Of a stretch of 64,000 nucleotides of DNA, positions 19,946 to 29,970 are shown piece after piece. The position numbers and the translations under genes were made by a program. The first letter of the stretch is position 1. Each line of letters opens with the position of its first letter. The notes beneath the pieces were generated by a model. It was not told where the DNA came from, did not search any database, and saw only the letters and a program-made list of their open reading frames with translations. The DNA is from Bimuria novae-zelandiae CBS 107.79 (lineage: Eukaryota; Ascomycota; Dothideomycetes; Pleosporales; Didymosphaeriaceae): NCBI GenBank assembly GCA_010015655.1, contig ML976692.1, positions 430,980-494,979 of the forward strand. The letters are read 5' to 3'.

Positions 19946-20653
19946 TCACATGTCCTCAGATCTGGCGGACGTGTTTGAATGAGGAGCCACGTCTATTTGC
20001 GCGGCGGACAAGTGTACATCTGGGTAATACACCAGCCATCGTTCCCGTTCGCGGCCGCCATCCANNNNNNNNNNNNNNNNNNNNNNNNNNNNNNNNNNNN
20101 NNNNNNNNNNNNNNNNNNNNNNNNNNNNNNNNNNNNNNNNNNNNNNNNNNNNNNNNNNNNNNNNNNNNNNNNNNNNNNNNNNNNNNNNNNNNNNNNNNNN
20201 NNNNNNNNNNNNNNNNNNNNNNNNNNNNNNNNNNNNNNNNNNNNNNNNNNNNNNNNNNNNNNNNNNNNNNNNNNNNNNNNNNNNNNNNNNNNNNNNNNNN
20301 NNNNNNNNNNNNNNNNNNNNNNNNNNNNNNNNNNNNNNNCTCTTCGCCGAAATCGCCGCCGCAATAGCAACAACCAGCGCAACCGCCAGCCCCACAAACG
20401 CCACCAGCACAATCAAGACGAAATGGAGGGCTACAAGGACCCGTCGTAACACCGGATATCTGACTTTAGGCACCCCCGCGGCCGGTTCCGAAGCCTGGCC
20501 CTCGATGGAGCGCCGGTCGGCGTAGTGAGGGAGAAAGACGACCGCGGAGTCGTACTGGTCTAGGTTGGAGTATGCGGGGAGGCGGGCGTCGGCGGTGGTG
20601 GGGCGGCGCGTGTAGACTGGGGGAGGTTGGGGGAGAGCGTGGGTGTGGGCCAT
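19946..20653 (-). CDS. Small membrane protein with assembly gap inside
   Basis: The visible part starts MAHTHALPQPPPVYTRRPT at 20653 and has a Pro/Tyr-rich cytosolic-looking head (YSNLDQYDSAVVFLPHYADR), then a basic step (YPVLRRV) and a strong hydrophobic span (FVLIVLVAFVGLAVALVVAI). After that the sequence is lost in 275 N, so the C-terminal reading frame cannot be fixed. One frame past the gap ends at 19946, another at 19993. The layout resembles the many fungal single-pass proteins with an N-terminal proline-rich tail, of unknown function. The frame extends upstream to 20875 but that part is Pro/Ser low-complexity and is probably leader. Confidence 0.55.
   Translation of the reverse strand: MAHTHALPQPPPVYTRRPTTADARLPAYSNLDQYDSAVVFLPHYADRRSIEGQASEPAAGVPKVRYPVLRRVLVALHFVLIVLVAFVGLAVALVVAIAAAISAKXXXXXXXXXXXXXXXXXXXXXXXXXXXXXXXXXXXXXXXXXXXXXXXXXXXXXXXXXXXXXXXXXXXXXXXXXXXXXXXXXXXXXXXXXXXXXDGGRERERWLVYYPDVHLSAAQIDVAPHSNTSARSEDM
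20065..20339. other. Assembly gap (275 N)
   Basis: Run of N inside the small membrane protein gene. The flanks are G/C-rich. Gap size may be an estimate. Confidence 0.95.
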
Positions 20654-20985
20654 TGTGCGCGGTGCGGGGTGGGTGGAAAGATGGGGGGTGTTGTGTCCTG
20701 GAGAGTTTTGTATTGGATAGTAGGTAGGATTGGGATTGAGGGGGATGGTGGTGAGGAAAGCGAGGAATGAAGAAGGAGGAGGGGGAGCACGTGGAGTGGT
20801 GATGCCCGCTGCGTTGAGGACGCCGACTCGAGACGGGTGCGCACTACCTATGCCATCCACGCGCGCGGGTCGCACCGTCGTGTTTCCTAGCTCAGTACAG
20901 CTGTCGATGAGTCTTCAAGCCAGCATCTCGAGAGTTGACAGCTCGACGTACAACGGGTTTCGAGCGCCGTGGTGAGCGAGACCGC

Positions 20986-21703
20986 CTACGCCGACTTCTG
21001 CCCCCCTCCCCTCCCAAGCACCTTCCTCCTCTGCCTCACCATATACGTAAACATCGTATACGCTCCTGCCCACCATTAGCCCCTCATCCCCTCCCTCCCC
21101 CCACCTATAGGACTCACCGGGCCCATACAACGCGAGCAAAAACCACCACACCCCCTCGCCCACCCGACTCACCCGACTCACCCTCCCCACAGCCTCTACA
21201 CTCCTATACATCAACCACCACTCCGCCCCAATACCCACGGGATACAGCACAATAAACATAGAATACCTCAACCACACGATCTCCCTCCCAGCCTTCCCCC
21301 ACATATTCAGTGTAAGGTAGAAGTAGCGCACCACATCCGCGGCCGCCCACGCGCACATCAGCACACCGAATGCGGGTGACGACCCCGTCGTGGTGGGGAA
21401 ACAGTACCATATCATCCACACCTGTATGACGCGCGTGAAGACCTGGATAGCAGTGGTGCGAAAGGGCGCCTTAACCAGACCCGTGGCGCAGTGGAGGGGT
21501 TCAAGGAGCGTGAGGGTTTGGGTGTAGCGTGCGAGGGGCGACACGGAGGCGAAGAGGGCTTGGGGTGGGGTATTTTGGAGGTAGTGGGTGAGGGTGCGGA
21601 GGAGGAGGGTGAGCCAGAGGGAGGCGAGGAGGAGGTTGTAGAGGGTAAGGTAGATGGTGCGGGGGTTGGCTGTCTTGTGTGGGGAGGAGTTAGGGTTCGA
21701 CAT
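20986..21703 (-). CDS. PHS1: Very-long-chain (3R)-3-hydroxyacyl-CoA dehydratase
   Basis: Third step of very-long-chain fatty acid elongation in the ER, dehydrating 3-hydroxyacyl-CoA. Exon 1 is 21703-21118, intron 21117-21066 (GTGAGT..GGGCAG), exon 2 21065-20986; without this splice the frame would run into an Glu/Gly-rich tail unlike the family. The spliced protein of 221 residues has the expected size and several membrane spans. Family motifs seen: YLTLYNLLLASLWLTLL, LEPLHCATGLVKAPFRTTAI, QVFTRVIQVWMIW, WAAADVVRYFYL, and LRYSMFIVLYPVGIGAEWWL with the catalytic Tyr and Glu of this family. The C-terminus reads GPGAYTMFTYMVRQRRKVLG with a basic ER-type tail. The xylitol dehydrogenase gene lies upstream on the same strand. 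Confidence 0.92.
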
Positions 21704-21978
21704 TTTGCGTGGGACTGCGATGCGTGGAAGACTGTTTATTTTATATTTTAGGAGGAAGTTGAGATTTTGAGATGGGACGGGACGGTGCAGATCGAATGGG
21801 GCAGAATGACCGAGGGCCCGAGGCTAGACGTGCAGACCTGCTAGAATCATAATGTACGTCGTGCGGTAGCGACCTAACGACGGAATGAGAAGCTTAATTT
21901 TACATATCTCATGTGCGCAGGGTCACCGCTCACCCTGTCAAACACTGCTCCTGTTATCCAAGTATCCACGACGTGCGT

Positions 21979-23246
21979 TTACTCCTCCGGCCCCTCGATC
22001 AAGATCTTGATGCCCTTGCCCGCCTTCACGTCTTTGAAAGCGTTTTCCGCGTCGTCAAACTTGACTTTATTCGTGATGAGTTCGTTCACGGAGATGCGCT
22101 TCGTGGCAACGAGGTCGACGGCGGTCTGGTAGTCGCCAGAGCCGTAGCGGAAGGAGCCCTTGACGTTGAGCTCCTTGGTGCACATGGCCATGATGGGAAA
22201 GTTGATGTCGGGCTTACCCATGCCGCCCTGTATCACCGTTACGCTCTGTTCATGTAGTGAGGGAAGAATATGGTTGAGGAACGACGTACCTGCACATAAG
22301 TACCACCCATGCGGAGAGCGTGGATAGCAGTTTGTATGCATGGCTCTGCGCCACTCGCATCGATGATGATATCCGCGCCGGGCCCCAGCTCGCACTCCTT
22401 GATCATGTTCTTTGCATTCTCTTCCGCGCTGACCCTCGCGCTCTTGAAGCTCGTGGTCGCAGCGTACTTGAGCGCGAACTGCAGTCTCTCGTCGTTGATG
22501 TCGACCGTGACGATCTTCGTTGCGCCGTAGGCCTTTGCAACTGCGCAGCACAAGAGCCCCACCGGCCCAGCACCAAAGACCACGACCGAGTCGCCAGGCT
22601 TGACACCCGCTTGCCTTGTAATGTGCACTGTCACAGCCGTGGGTTCGATCAACGCGCCCTCTTCCAACGTCATGCCCTCAGGCAACTTGTAGCAGTAGTC
22701 CTCAGGCAGCGCATAGTACCTCGCCAATGTGCCGTCGAAAGGCGGAGTAGCCGCAAACCGCATGTCTGGGCAAAGATTGTACTTGCCCTCCTTGCAGCGC
22801 ACGCAGCGCCGACATGGTACGCCGGGCTCCATTGCGACGCGGTCGCCTACTTTGAGGGTGCTCACTTTGTCGCCGACGGCGTGCACAATGCCTGCCGATT
22901 CATGGCCGAGCACCATGGGCTTCTCAACGACGAAGTGTCCAATGCGGCCCTCGACCCAGTAATGTACGTCGGAACCGCATATGCCTGTCCATCGGGGCTT
23001 TACAATAACATCGTACGGTGAGGGAAGCTCGGGGACGGGCCGGTCCTCGTAGATGATCTCGTTGGGTGCTTTGAGGACGAAAGAAGGGTTCTGAAATTGG
23101 CATTAGCATGTATCCCATAAAAAAGAACAACAAAATTTTGTTGTTGGCATTATTCTGCGATGGTGCTGTGCTTCCGTCGCGTAGCGCGTTGGCGGGGTCG
23201 CATGGTGGGGTAGCTTCACCTTCTGTGTCTTCGTCTGTGTCGTCAT
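21979..23246 (-). CDS. Zinc-dependent polyol dehydrogenase, xylitol (D-xylulose reductase) type
   Basis: Medium-chain NAD-dependent dehydrogenase that likely oxidises xylitol to D-xylulose in pentose catabolism; sorbitol or L-arabinitol activity is also possible. Exons 23246-23220, 23090-22290 and 22245-21979 join in frame to give about 364 residues, the usual length. The catalytic zinc site shows in GICGSDVHYW and GHESAG; the structural zinc site is the four-Cys loop CRRCVRCKEGKYNLC. The Rossmann motif is VVFGAGPVGLL, with VTVDINDERL and its acidic residue favouring NAD over NADP. The frame of exon 1 stays open upstream to an ATG at 23351 (MTSCLCFRHVFPSKKK), so a longer N-terminus is possible. 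Exon 1 uses a GTGAAG donor, slightly weak. Confidence 0.87.
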
Positions 23247-23715
23247 CTTGGGCTGTGTGGGCTTCTCTTCTTTGCGCTCTTCGACCACCGGCGTCTCTGC
23301 TAACTTCTTCTTGGAGGGAAAGACGTGACGGAAGCAAAGGCAGGAAGTCATAAGTAAATTAGCAGTAGCACTAGCAGCACTAGACGGCAGAGTGACGAGT
23401 TGTTAAAGCGCGGGAGCTTGGAGCTCTGGCCTGCTGTCCCGCCGCCAACCACGCATTGCTGGGAATTTACCCGATGAATTTATCCGAAGACACATTTTGT
23501 GCTGTCTATCGTGGTTTCCGTCGTCTATCAAACACTGCCGATGTCGCCAATTGGTGAACCGCCGGAATGGCATGGGACTAGAATCCACCACGAGCAGCAC
23601 TATCGTTGAATCGAAGCAAACACCATGCAATTGCTGGTCCCCCCCACACGGAACCTGAAAGGGTATAGGGAGGGACCAGATCTGCTCAGGCCCACGAGAG
23701 CGGTGAAGACCGTGC
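23247..23715. other. Intergenic, promoter side of the dehydrogenase
   Basis: About 470 bases between the dehydrogenase start and the 3' end of the next minus-strand gene. No motif beyond the possible N-terminal extension of the dehydrogenase. Confidence 0.5.
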
Positions 23716-24837
23716 CTATTGTAGCTCCGGCTCTTGAGCTTTTCTCCTCCAGCATGACCACCAACAAGTCACGAGCGCATCCTCGTCTTTGCTAGGGCTG
23801 CCCCAATCGTCGTAGCCGTTCTCTTCACCTTCGCTGTCTACCTCCAGACCTATCGCTGCCATGCGCCGACGAAAGTCGGCGATTTCAGGCAGATATGCGT
23901 CCCTGTATGGCAACTCTATAATCACTTTCGCATCTGTTTCTTCCGAAAGCCATGTCGCGATGGTGTCTACGAGCATTTGCGGGTGGTCGGATGAGTAGAG
24001 GGAATCGGCTGCTAGAATGAGTGGGAACTTTTCAGTGAGTGCTTCGCCATCGCTGTTAGCACTGACAGTGCCTTTTGGATACAAGGTGCACGAATGTGGA
24101 TTGGTCCAGTCCAACACGCCAGTGCGTATGGTTCCACCAGTTCCTTCCAGGGTAGAAGCGTTGGCCTCGGCGTTGCGAGCAAGATTGGCATATATGCTCG
24201 GCAGATCTGTCAGTACCACATCTGCGCCGAGGCCAGCCATTGCCATGCCGACCAAGCCGGTCCCGGAGCCGAGCTCAAGAACTCTGTGCCTCCTGATATG
24301 CGCTGGCTGTAGGAAATCGAACGTGTGAAGTCGTTTCGCAAGAAGATACGAAGCTGCCCAAGTCTTGAGGCCCAGGTCATCGCCAGTCAATGCAGGTTCG
24401 TGAATGCTAAGTTCGAAGGAGTCGTCTTGTGTGGGAATTGTGAATTTGCGGTCGAGGGCGCCCATAGCAGTCCGTCCGGATCGCTCGCTGAGGCGAAGAC
24501 TGGCCTGGTTCCATATTTCTTCCTTCGCCTCTTCACTTTGTATCCATCGCAGACTGTTACTCACAATACTGGTGAGGTATCGGGTAACTCCTTGTGGATC
24601 TACTTGTACAGCGCCAGCTTTGCTCCCTTTTCGCTGGCCAAGGCTCATTTCATCATTCGTATCGGGTTCGTCATCGTCGTCCCATGAGTGAGGGGCGGAG
24701 GTGAGCAGTGCGAGAGTTTCGAGGAGCACTTCGGCGGACGGCTTGGTGTAGAGCTGAGGTAGATCGAGTACTGCGTCAGAGTGATTAGCAGAAATTACAC
24801 AGAAGGCTGGAGAAATCCTACCACTGAGTAGCGACAT
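23716..24837 (-). CDS. Protein-lysine methyltransferase, EFM2-like
   Basis: Seven-beta-strand methyltransferase of family 16, close in layout to yeast Efm2, which methylates elongation factor 2. Exon 1 is a 16-base exon 24837-24822 (MSLLS), intron 24821-24771 (GTAGGA donor, GCTAAT branch, ACGCAG), exon 2 24770-23716; about 356 residues. The start reads MSLLSVLDLPQLYTKPSAEV. The SAM-binding core shows TWAASYLLAKRLHTF, then motif I RVLELGSGTGLVGMAMAGLG, VVLTDLPSIYANLARN, VLDWTNP and the post-motif LILAADSLYS. The choice of EFM2 over other family-16 enzymes is a judgement from the N-terminal LPQLYTKPS segment. It lies head to tail with VPS28. Confidence 0.8.
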   Translation of the reverse strand: MSLLSGRISPAFCVISANHSDAVLDLPQLYTKPSAEVLLETLALLTSAPHSWDDDDEPDTNDEMSLGQRKGSKAGAVQVDPQGVTRYLTSIVSNSLRWIQSEEAKEEIWNQASLRLSERSGRTAMGALDRKFTIPTQDDSFELSIHEPALTGDDLGLKTWAASYLLAKRLHTFDFLQPAHIRRHRVLELGSGTGLVGMAMAGLGADVVLTDLPSIYANLARNAEANASTLEGTGGTIRTGVLDWTNPHSCTLYPKGTVSANSDGEALTEKFPLILAADSLYSSDHPQMLVDTIATWLSEETDAKVIIELPYRDAYLPEIADFRRRMAAIGLEVDSEGEENGYDDWGSPSKDEDALVTCWWSCWRRKAQEPELQ

Positions 24838-25060
24838 CTTTTGTTTTGAAGACGCAACCGCGGGGCAAAAATGCACCCCCGGTACTCATAAGTCTGGCCG
24901 AACGCATGGTCCGTGCGCAGTGACCTACTGGTTCGCAGATGCTGCTTCCTAGATAGAAGATGCTGCTGCCTACGGTTTCGAACGGCTTCTTCAATAAACG
25001 CAGACGGTGAAAAGTAGCTCAAGGAACGCTGGATCGCAGCCACACCTCCACACTCTGCGC

Positions 25061-25862
25061 TCAGTCCTTCTTCAACGTTGCCTTGAAGCCATGGTATGCG
25101 CTCTCCATGTCAAACTGAAATTCACGAGCTTGGTCATCATCCAGCTTCTCGGCTGCGCGCATCTGGTTCAGTGTGATGAGCCATTGCACAATCTTGTGCT
25201 TGCTCTCGAAGTCCTTGTCTGTGACCTTGTTGGCCGCCTGGATGATCTCCACCAACAACGGGTGCAGCGTGTCCTTCTCAACCAGGCCTATCCTAATGGC
25301 ATCCAGCAGCGTGATGAAGTTCTCAGTAGCGTTCACTACAAGTGTCGCGTCTGCCGAGTCGCCGCCTTGTTGCGGTGCTTTGTGGGTGGGGCCTTGCTCA
25401 ACAGTAGCCGGAATTCCGACTTTCAGTCGTTCTGTGGCTCTTGGGCATTCCATGTCCCATTCGCGCTTGAACGATTCAAGATCTCCAAAGGCGCGCGCAA
25501 CGGTCTCATCCGTGAGGTTCGATTTGTACTGCTTCAGTAGCCGGCTGCATGTCTCGGTGTAGTCGGCTTCAGATATCGAGTCTTTAAGATATCCCTTCTC
25601 AAGCGCATCGAGCGTGATGATGATGCTGTATATCTCGGCGAGAGAATCGTAGAGGTCGCGTTCCGCGCTCGTGGTGGACAGCTTGACCTCCTACCGGCAA
25701 GCTATCAGCATCACTATCTTATGGCGCATGATAAAGCCATACCTCATCGAGGTTGATCGTCGCAGAGAGCGTCGAGCGCGGAATATACGGCGTCGGCGCG
25801 TAGGCTAGCTGGCGGTTGGCGTACATGGCGGTGCTCGGTGTGTTGATGCTAGCTTCGCCCAT
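25061..25862 (-). CDS. VPS28: ESCRT-I subunit VPS28
   Basis: VPS28 is part of ESCRT-I, which sorts ubiquitinated membrane proteins into multivesicular bodies. Exon 1 25862-25743 (40 residues: a leader, then YANRQLAYAPTPYIPRSTLS), intron 25742-25691, exon 2 25690-25061. Total 249 residues, normal for the family. The N-terminal core domain has LDEEVKLSTTSAERDLYDSL, AEIYSIIITLDALEKGYLKD and YTETCSRLLKQYK. After a short linker with Gln/Gly, the C-terminal four-helix domain that binds ESCRT-II covers about the last 100 residues (ATENFITLLDAIRIGLVEKD, LHPLLVEIIQAANKV, KIVQWLITLNQM, AYHGFKATLKKD). It is divergent from NOC2 with only 147 bases between start codons. Confidence 0.95.
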
Positions 25863-26009
25863 CGCTCAGTGACACTTGCCTGCCGCCGCTGCATGTGGGG
25901 AAGGCGCCGAACTCTTGGCACGCTATAACTTTTGTGAGGAAAAAGTTATGCAGCCCGCGCACCCTCGCACTGCCAGCCTTACGCCGACGCTGCGGTCGAT
26001 TCAGCCAAT
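25863..26009. promoter_or_regulatory. Short divergent promoter, VPS28/NOC2
   Basis: 147 bases between two start codons facing away from each other; both genes must share this space for promoters and leaders. No clear TATA box, as usual for housekeeping genes. Confidence 0.6.
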
Positions 26010-28416
26010 ATGCCCGTTACAAAGGCTACTAAAAAGTTCGAAAAGAACAAGCTTGCAGGCGTGCTCAAGAAAAGGAAAGATGTCGCCAAGATCAAGCAGA
26101 GAAAGCAGATGGATGCGAAGCGCAAGCAACGAAAAGCCCTGGACAACGCGCCCGCCGACGGTGTAGAAACGAGCGACGGCAAAAAGGCAAATAGCAACGG
26201 CGCCAAGGACGATGCGTTTAGCGAAATGTCCATGGACCAATTCTTCCAAGGCAGCTTCCAAGTGCCTGAGATGAAGAAAAAGTCGACGAAGCCAAAGACA
26301 GGGAAGCGCAAGCGAACGCCGGTCGAAGCTGGCACGTCAGACGATTCAGATGTCGATATGGCAGAGGCAAGCGTGGGTGCAGAGGAGGAGGAGGAGGGCT
26401 CGGACAGTGATTCTGGTAACGATATGGAGGCACACAAGAAGGAACTGGCAGGCCTGGCCGAGAAAGACCCCGAGTTCTACAAGCACCTAAAGGCGCACGA
26501 TCCGGAGCTGCTTGACTTTGAGGACGCCGATCTGGATGCGCTTGAGTTGAGCGCGAGCGAGGATGAGAAGACGCCGCGAAAAAAGCGCAAGTCGGATAAG
26601 GGAGCAAAAGACGAAGAGGCCGAGTCAACCGGCACTGGCAACGAAGTGACCAAGAAGCTCATACAGAAATGGAAGCAAGCTATGGCGGAGAAATTTTCTC
26701 TCCGTGCGACCAGAGAGGTCGTCCTCGCTTTCCGGTCTGCTTGCCACCTCGACGACGAGACCAAAGAGCGCTATAAGTATTCCATATCCGATTCCGATGG
26801 TTCGTCACATGCCTTGAGAACATTTTGCACTGTTATCTGACCATTCTAGTCTATCACGAGGTTCTCATTACGGCCTTGCAGTCGATACCAAAGGTCCTAC
26901 AGCATCATCTGCCAGTGAAGGAGTCTGCGTCCGGCAAAGTGTACGTCGTTTCTTCCTATAAATATGAACTGGCACTGACTACAGCAGACACGTTCCCACA
27001 GACACAAAGAAGTTCCGCAATCTCACCCCTCTCCTCAAATCGCATGCTGTCTCTATGACCCGCCTCTTGGACAGTCTGTCGGACGCCTCAACGCAACGCA
27101 TGACGCTCGACTCGTTGCTCGCCCTCCTGCCATACATCCTATCGTTTAAGAAGATTGTACGAGAGGTCGCAAAGACGGTGTCCTCTGTCTGGGCGGATTC
27201 TTCCAACACGGAAGCAACACGACTGTCTGCGTTCTTGGTACTTCGGCGGGTGGTTGTCATATCAGATGCTGGCATCCGGGAAGCAGTTCTCAAACAAACC
27301 TACCAAGGTCTCATCAAAGGTGCTCGGAATACCACAGTTCACAACATCCAGGGCATAAATTTGATGAAGAATACTGCTTCTGAGCTGTGGGGTTTGGATG
27401 CAAATGTTGGCTACACGACGGGGTTCGCATTCATCAGGCAGCTTGCCATCCATCTGCGACAAAGCATTACCAACAAAACGAAAGACTCATACAAGACCGT
27501 CTACAACTGGCAATACATACACTCTCTCGACTTCTGGTCGCGAGTAGTCTCCGTACATTGCGAGTCGCTCCGGGAAGCTGAGTCAGGAAAGCAATCCGCA
27601 TTGCGACCACTCATCTACCCGGTCGTTCAGGTCACACTCGGTGCTATGCGTCTGATCCCGACGTCGGTCTACTTTCCTCTCCGCTTCCAGCTGATCCGGT
27701 CTCTGCTCCGCATTTCAGCCGCTACATCGACGTACATTCCTCTCGCTCCGGCCCTGATCGAAGTTTTGAACTCATCCGAAATGAAGAAGATGCCGAAACC
27801 GAGCACCCTGAAAGCTCTCGACTTCAGCATCAACATCCGTGCCACGAAAGCTTACCTGCGCACACGGACCTACCAAGAGGGCGTCGGCGAGCAAGTTGCA
27901 GAACTCCTTTCTGAGTTTTTCGTGCTCTGGAGCAAGAACATCGCTTTTCCTGAACTCGCACTACCTGTCATCGTCATGCTCAAGCGCTGGTTGAAGACCA
28001 TGACGAAGAAGTCGAGCGGCAACCGCAACGCCAAAGTCAACTCGCTTCTCGCGCTTCTAGTACAGAAGCTCGAGGCAAACTCGAAGTGGGTAGAAGAGCG
28101 CAGGGCAAAGGTTGACTTTGCGCCAAATGACCGCGCAGGCGTAGAGGGTTTCTTGAAGGATGTGGAGTGGGAGAAGACGCCGCTCGGGGCGTTTGTGGCT
28201 GGGCAAAGGAAGACAAGGGAGCAGAAGGCGAAGGATGAGGAGGCGGCGAGGAAGATCAATGACAAGAAGAGGAGACAAGCGGAGAAGGACGAGGCGGAAG
28301 AGAATGCGGAGAAGTTTAGTGATGCTGAGAGTGCAAAGGAAGACGAGGAAGACGATGCAGAAGAGGTGGATGGCGTCAGCGAAGAAGAGGTTGATGATGA
28401 AGAGGATGAAGAGTAG
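26010..28416 (+). CDS. NOC2: Nucleolar complex protein 2
   Basis: NOC2 forms complexes with NOC1 and NOC3 in the nucleolus and nucleoplasm and carries pre-60S ribosomes through early maturation. Exons 26010-26799, 26850-26940 and 26988-28416 join in frame to give 769 residues, the usual size. The N-terminus is highly basic (FEKNKLAGVLKKRKDVAKIK), followed by the family signature MSMDQFFQGSF and long acidic runs. The core domain contains YHEVLITALQSIPKVLQHHL, VPTDTKKFRNLTPLLKSHA, NWQYIHSLDFWSRVVS and LRPLIYPVVQVTLGAMRLIP with YFPLRFQLIRSLL. The C-terminus is a Lys/Glu-rich coiled region ending in acidic repeats. The second intron has CACTGACTACAGCAG at its 3' end, and the acceptor after the second CAG keeps frame. 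Confidence 0.93.
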
Positions 28417-28896
28417 AGGCCTTGTTGCTTTGAATACTGTATATCTGGAATGCAATGCTAAATTTTCCTTGCCAGTACCCTGCTGGCCAACAGCTAAGCT
28501 TGTCTATCCGTCCGCCTTGAAGTTGACGTTCGTTTAGTTGCAGAAATATCGTCAGCAACAAAGACTGTCATCCGCGCTTGCGATACCTGTGGATATGACC
28601 TCGTCACCTTCTTCCGTCCGCGGGCATAGTACGATGGCTGCCTAATCTGTCCCTTTTGCGGTGACGTCAGGTAAGAGGGGTACAAACATCAATGTCCCAC
28701 CTAGGGCTTCGAGAACTTCAACCTTCGATACGCGCCATTCCAACCCTTCCTCCAGTACCTCAACAAAATCAACCACAGCGCTAGGATAAAAACTGGGATC
28801 TGCTGTGCTTGCTCAGGCTAGCTAAGAAAGGGACCAAGAGCAACAAAACGCCCGCTGTGTGCCTGTGTTCCCGAGTATCATTCAAGCGCGTCCACG
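28417..28896. other. Intergenic, no gene seen
   Basis: 480 bases between NOC2 and the GFA-domain gene, both on the plus strand. No repeat or RNA gene recognised. Confidence 0.5.
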
Positions 28897-29970
28897 ATGA
28901 CACACTCCACGCTCACCTCCGACGCCAAGCTGACTTGTCTATGCGGCTCTGTCTCGCTCCCCGGTACCTCCCTCAAGGACGAGAAATTCCCAATTCCAAG
29001 CAGTCTTTGCCACTGCAACCCATGTCGATACACCGCTGGTGCGCTGGTACCCGCATTCGCGGACCTAACTGGGCCACCTCCCGCAGACATCAAAGCGAAG
29101 TTGGAAACTTACCAATTCACGGAGTTCTGTGCCCGCTATTTCTGCTCCACATGCGGCAGCCACTGCTTCGTCGAGCATCCAAACAAGGAGAATGAGTGGT
29201 TTTGCACTGCAGGAATCATCGAACCACCTCCAGGTGTGAAGGATGTAGTGCAGTTGACAGGACATACGTACGTCTCGGATACTGGAGATGGAGGCGTGAC
29301 GTCGCTCTTCCTTCCCGTCACGACGAACGGCGAGAAGGAGATCTATGGTGCGAAGTATGGGACAGAGAAGATAAATACTTGGGAGCTCGAAGAGCTTGTG
29401 CAAGAATCGAGGAAGAAAACCTTGCCAGGAACACACGACACACTGACCGCGAAATGTCACTGCGGCGGTGTGGACCTACAGATCAAGCGCGCAGACTACG
29501 GGAACGAGCCAGAAGGCGTTAAGACGTTTATGAGCAAAGATGATCCGCACAAGTACTTCGCCTGCTTCTGCAGCTGCCGCTCGTGCCGGCTCTCCATGGG
29601 CTTTTCAATGTGTGCGTGGATGTACGTCGCGCTCTCTGCCGTCACTGCCACCAAAACCGGCAAACCTGTGCTATTCGGTGTCGAAGCCCTAGCATCAGGC
29701 GCAAATGAGGGCCTCAATCTGAAGCATCATCAGAGTAGGGACGATGTCTGGAGGAGTTTCTGCGGCGGCTGCGGAGCCAGTGTGTTCTACTGGACGAACC
29801 AGGAATACAGGATGAATGTTGTGGATATTGCGGTGGGCTTGTTGAGGGCGCAGAGCGGGAGTATGGCGAGGGAGTGGGTGAGGTGGGCGGATGGGGAGGT
29901 TAGTCATGATGATGAGGGGACGGATCAGACGCAGGTAGAGTGCGTGAAAAAGCACAGTAGGATTGTATAG
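28897..29970 (+). CDS. Double GFA/CENP-V domain zinc protein
   Basis: A 357-residue protein made of two glutathione-dependent formaldehyde-activating (GFA, Mss4-like) domains in tandem. Domain 1 (about residues 10-135) has LTCLCGSVSL, SLCHCNPCRYTAG, and RYFCSTCGSHCF; domain 2 (about 185-330) has AKCHCGGVDL, CFCSCRSCRLSMGF, and RSFCGGCGASVFYW. These CxCG, CxCxxCR and CxxCG sets are the zinc ligands of the fold. The family is named for spontaneous formaldehyde-glutathione chemistry, but most fungal members have no shown activity, so substrate is unknown. Single exon, no signal peptide. The gene is likely complete, with a poorly conserved acidic tail. Confidence 0.88.
   Translation: MTHSTLTSDAKLTCLCGSVSLPGTSLKDEKFPIPSSLCHCNPCRYTAGALVPAFADLTGPPPADIKAKLETYQFTEFCARYFCSTCGSHCFVEHPNKENEWFCTAGIIEPPPGVKDVVQLTGHTYVSDTGDGGVTSLFLPVTTNGEKEIYGAKYGTEKINTWELEELVQESRKKTLPGTHDTLTAKCHCGGVDLQIKRADYGNEPEGVKTFMSKDDPHKYFACFCSCRSCRLSMGFSMCAWMYVALSAVTATKTGKPVLFGVEALASGANEGLNLKHHQSRDDVWRSFCGGCGASVFYWTNQEYRMNVVDIAVGLLRAQSGSMAREWVRWADGEVSHDDEGTDQTQVECVKKHSRIV

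Noticed and set aside
21979..24837. A pentose-catabolism gene cluster around the xylitol dehydrogenase
   Set aside because: Neighbours are PHS1, a protein methyltransferase and VPS28; the GH43 gene is 17 kb away. No functional cluster is shown.
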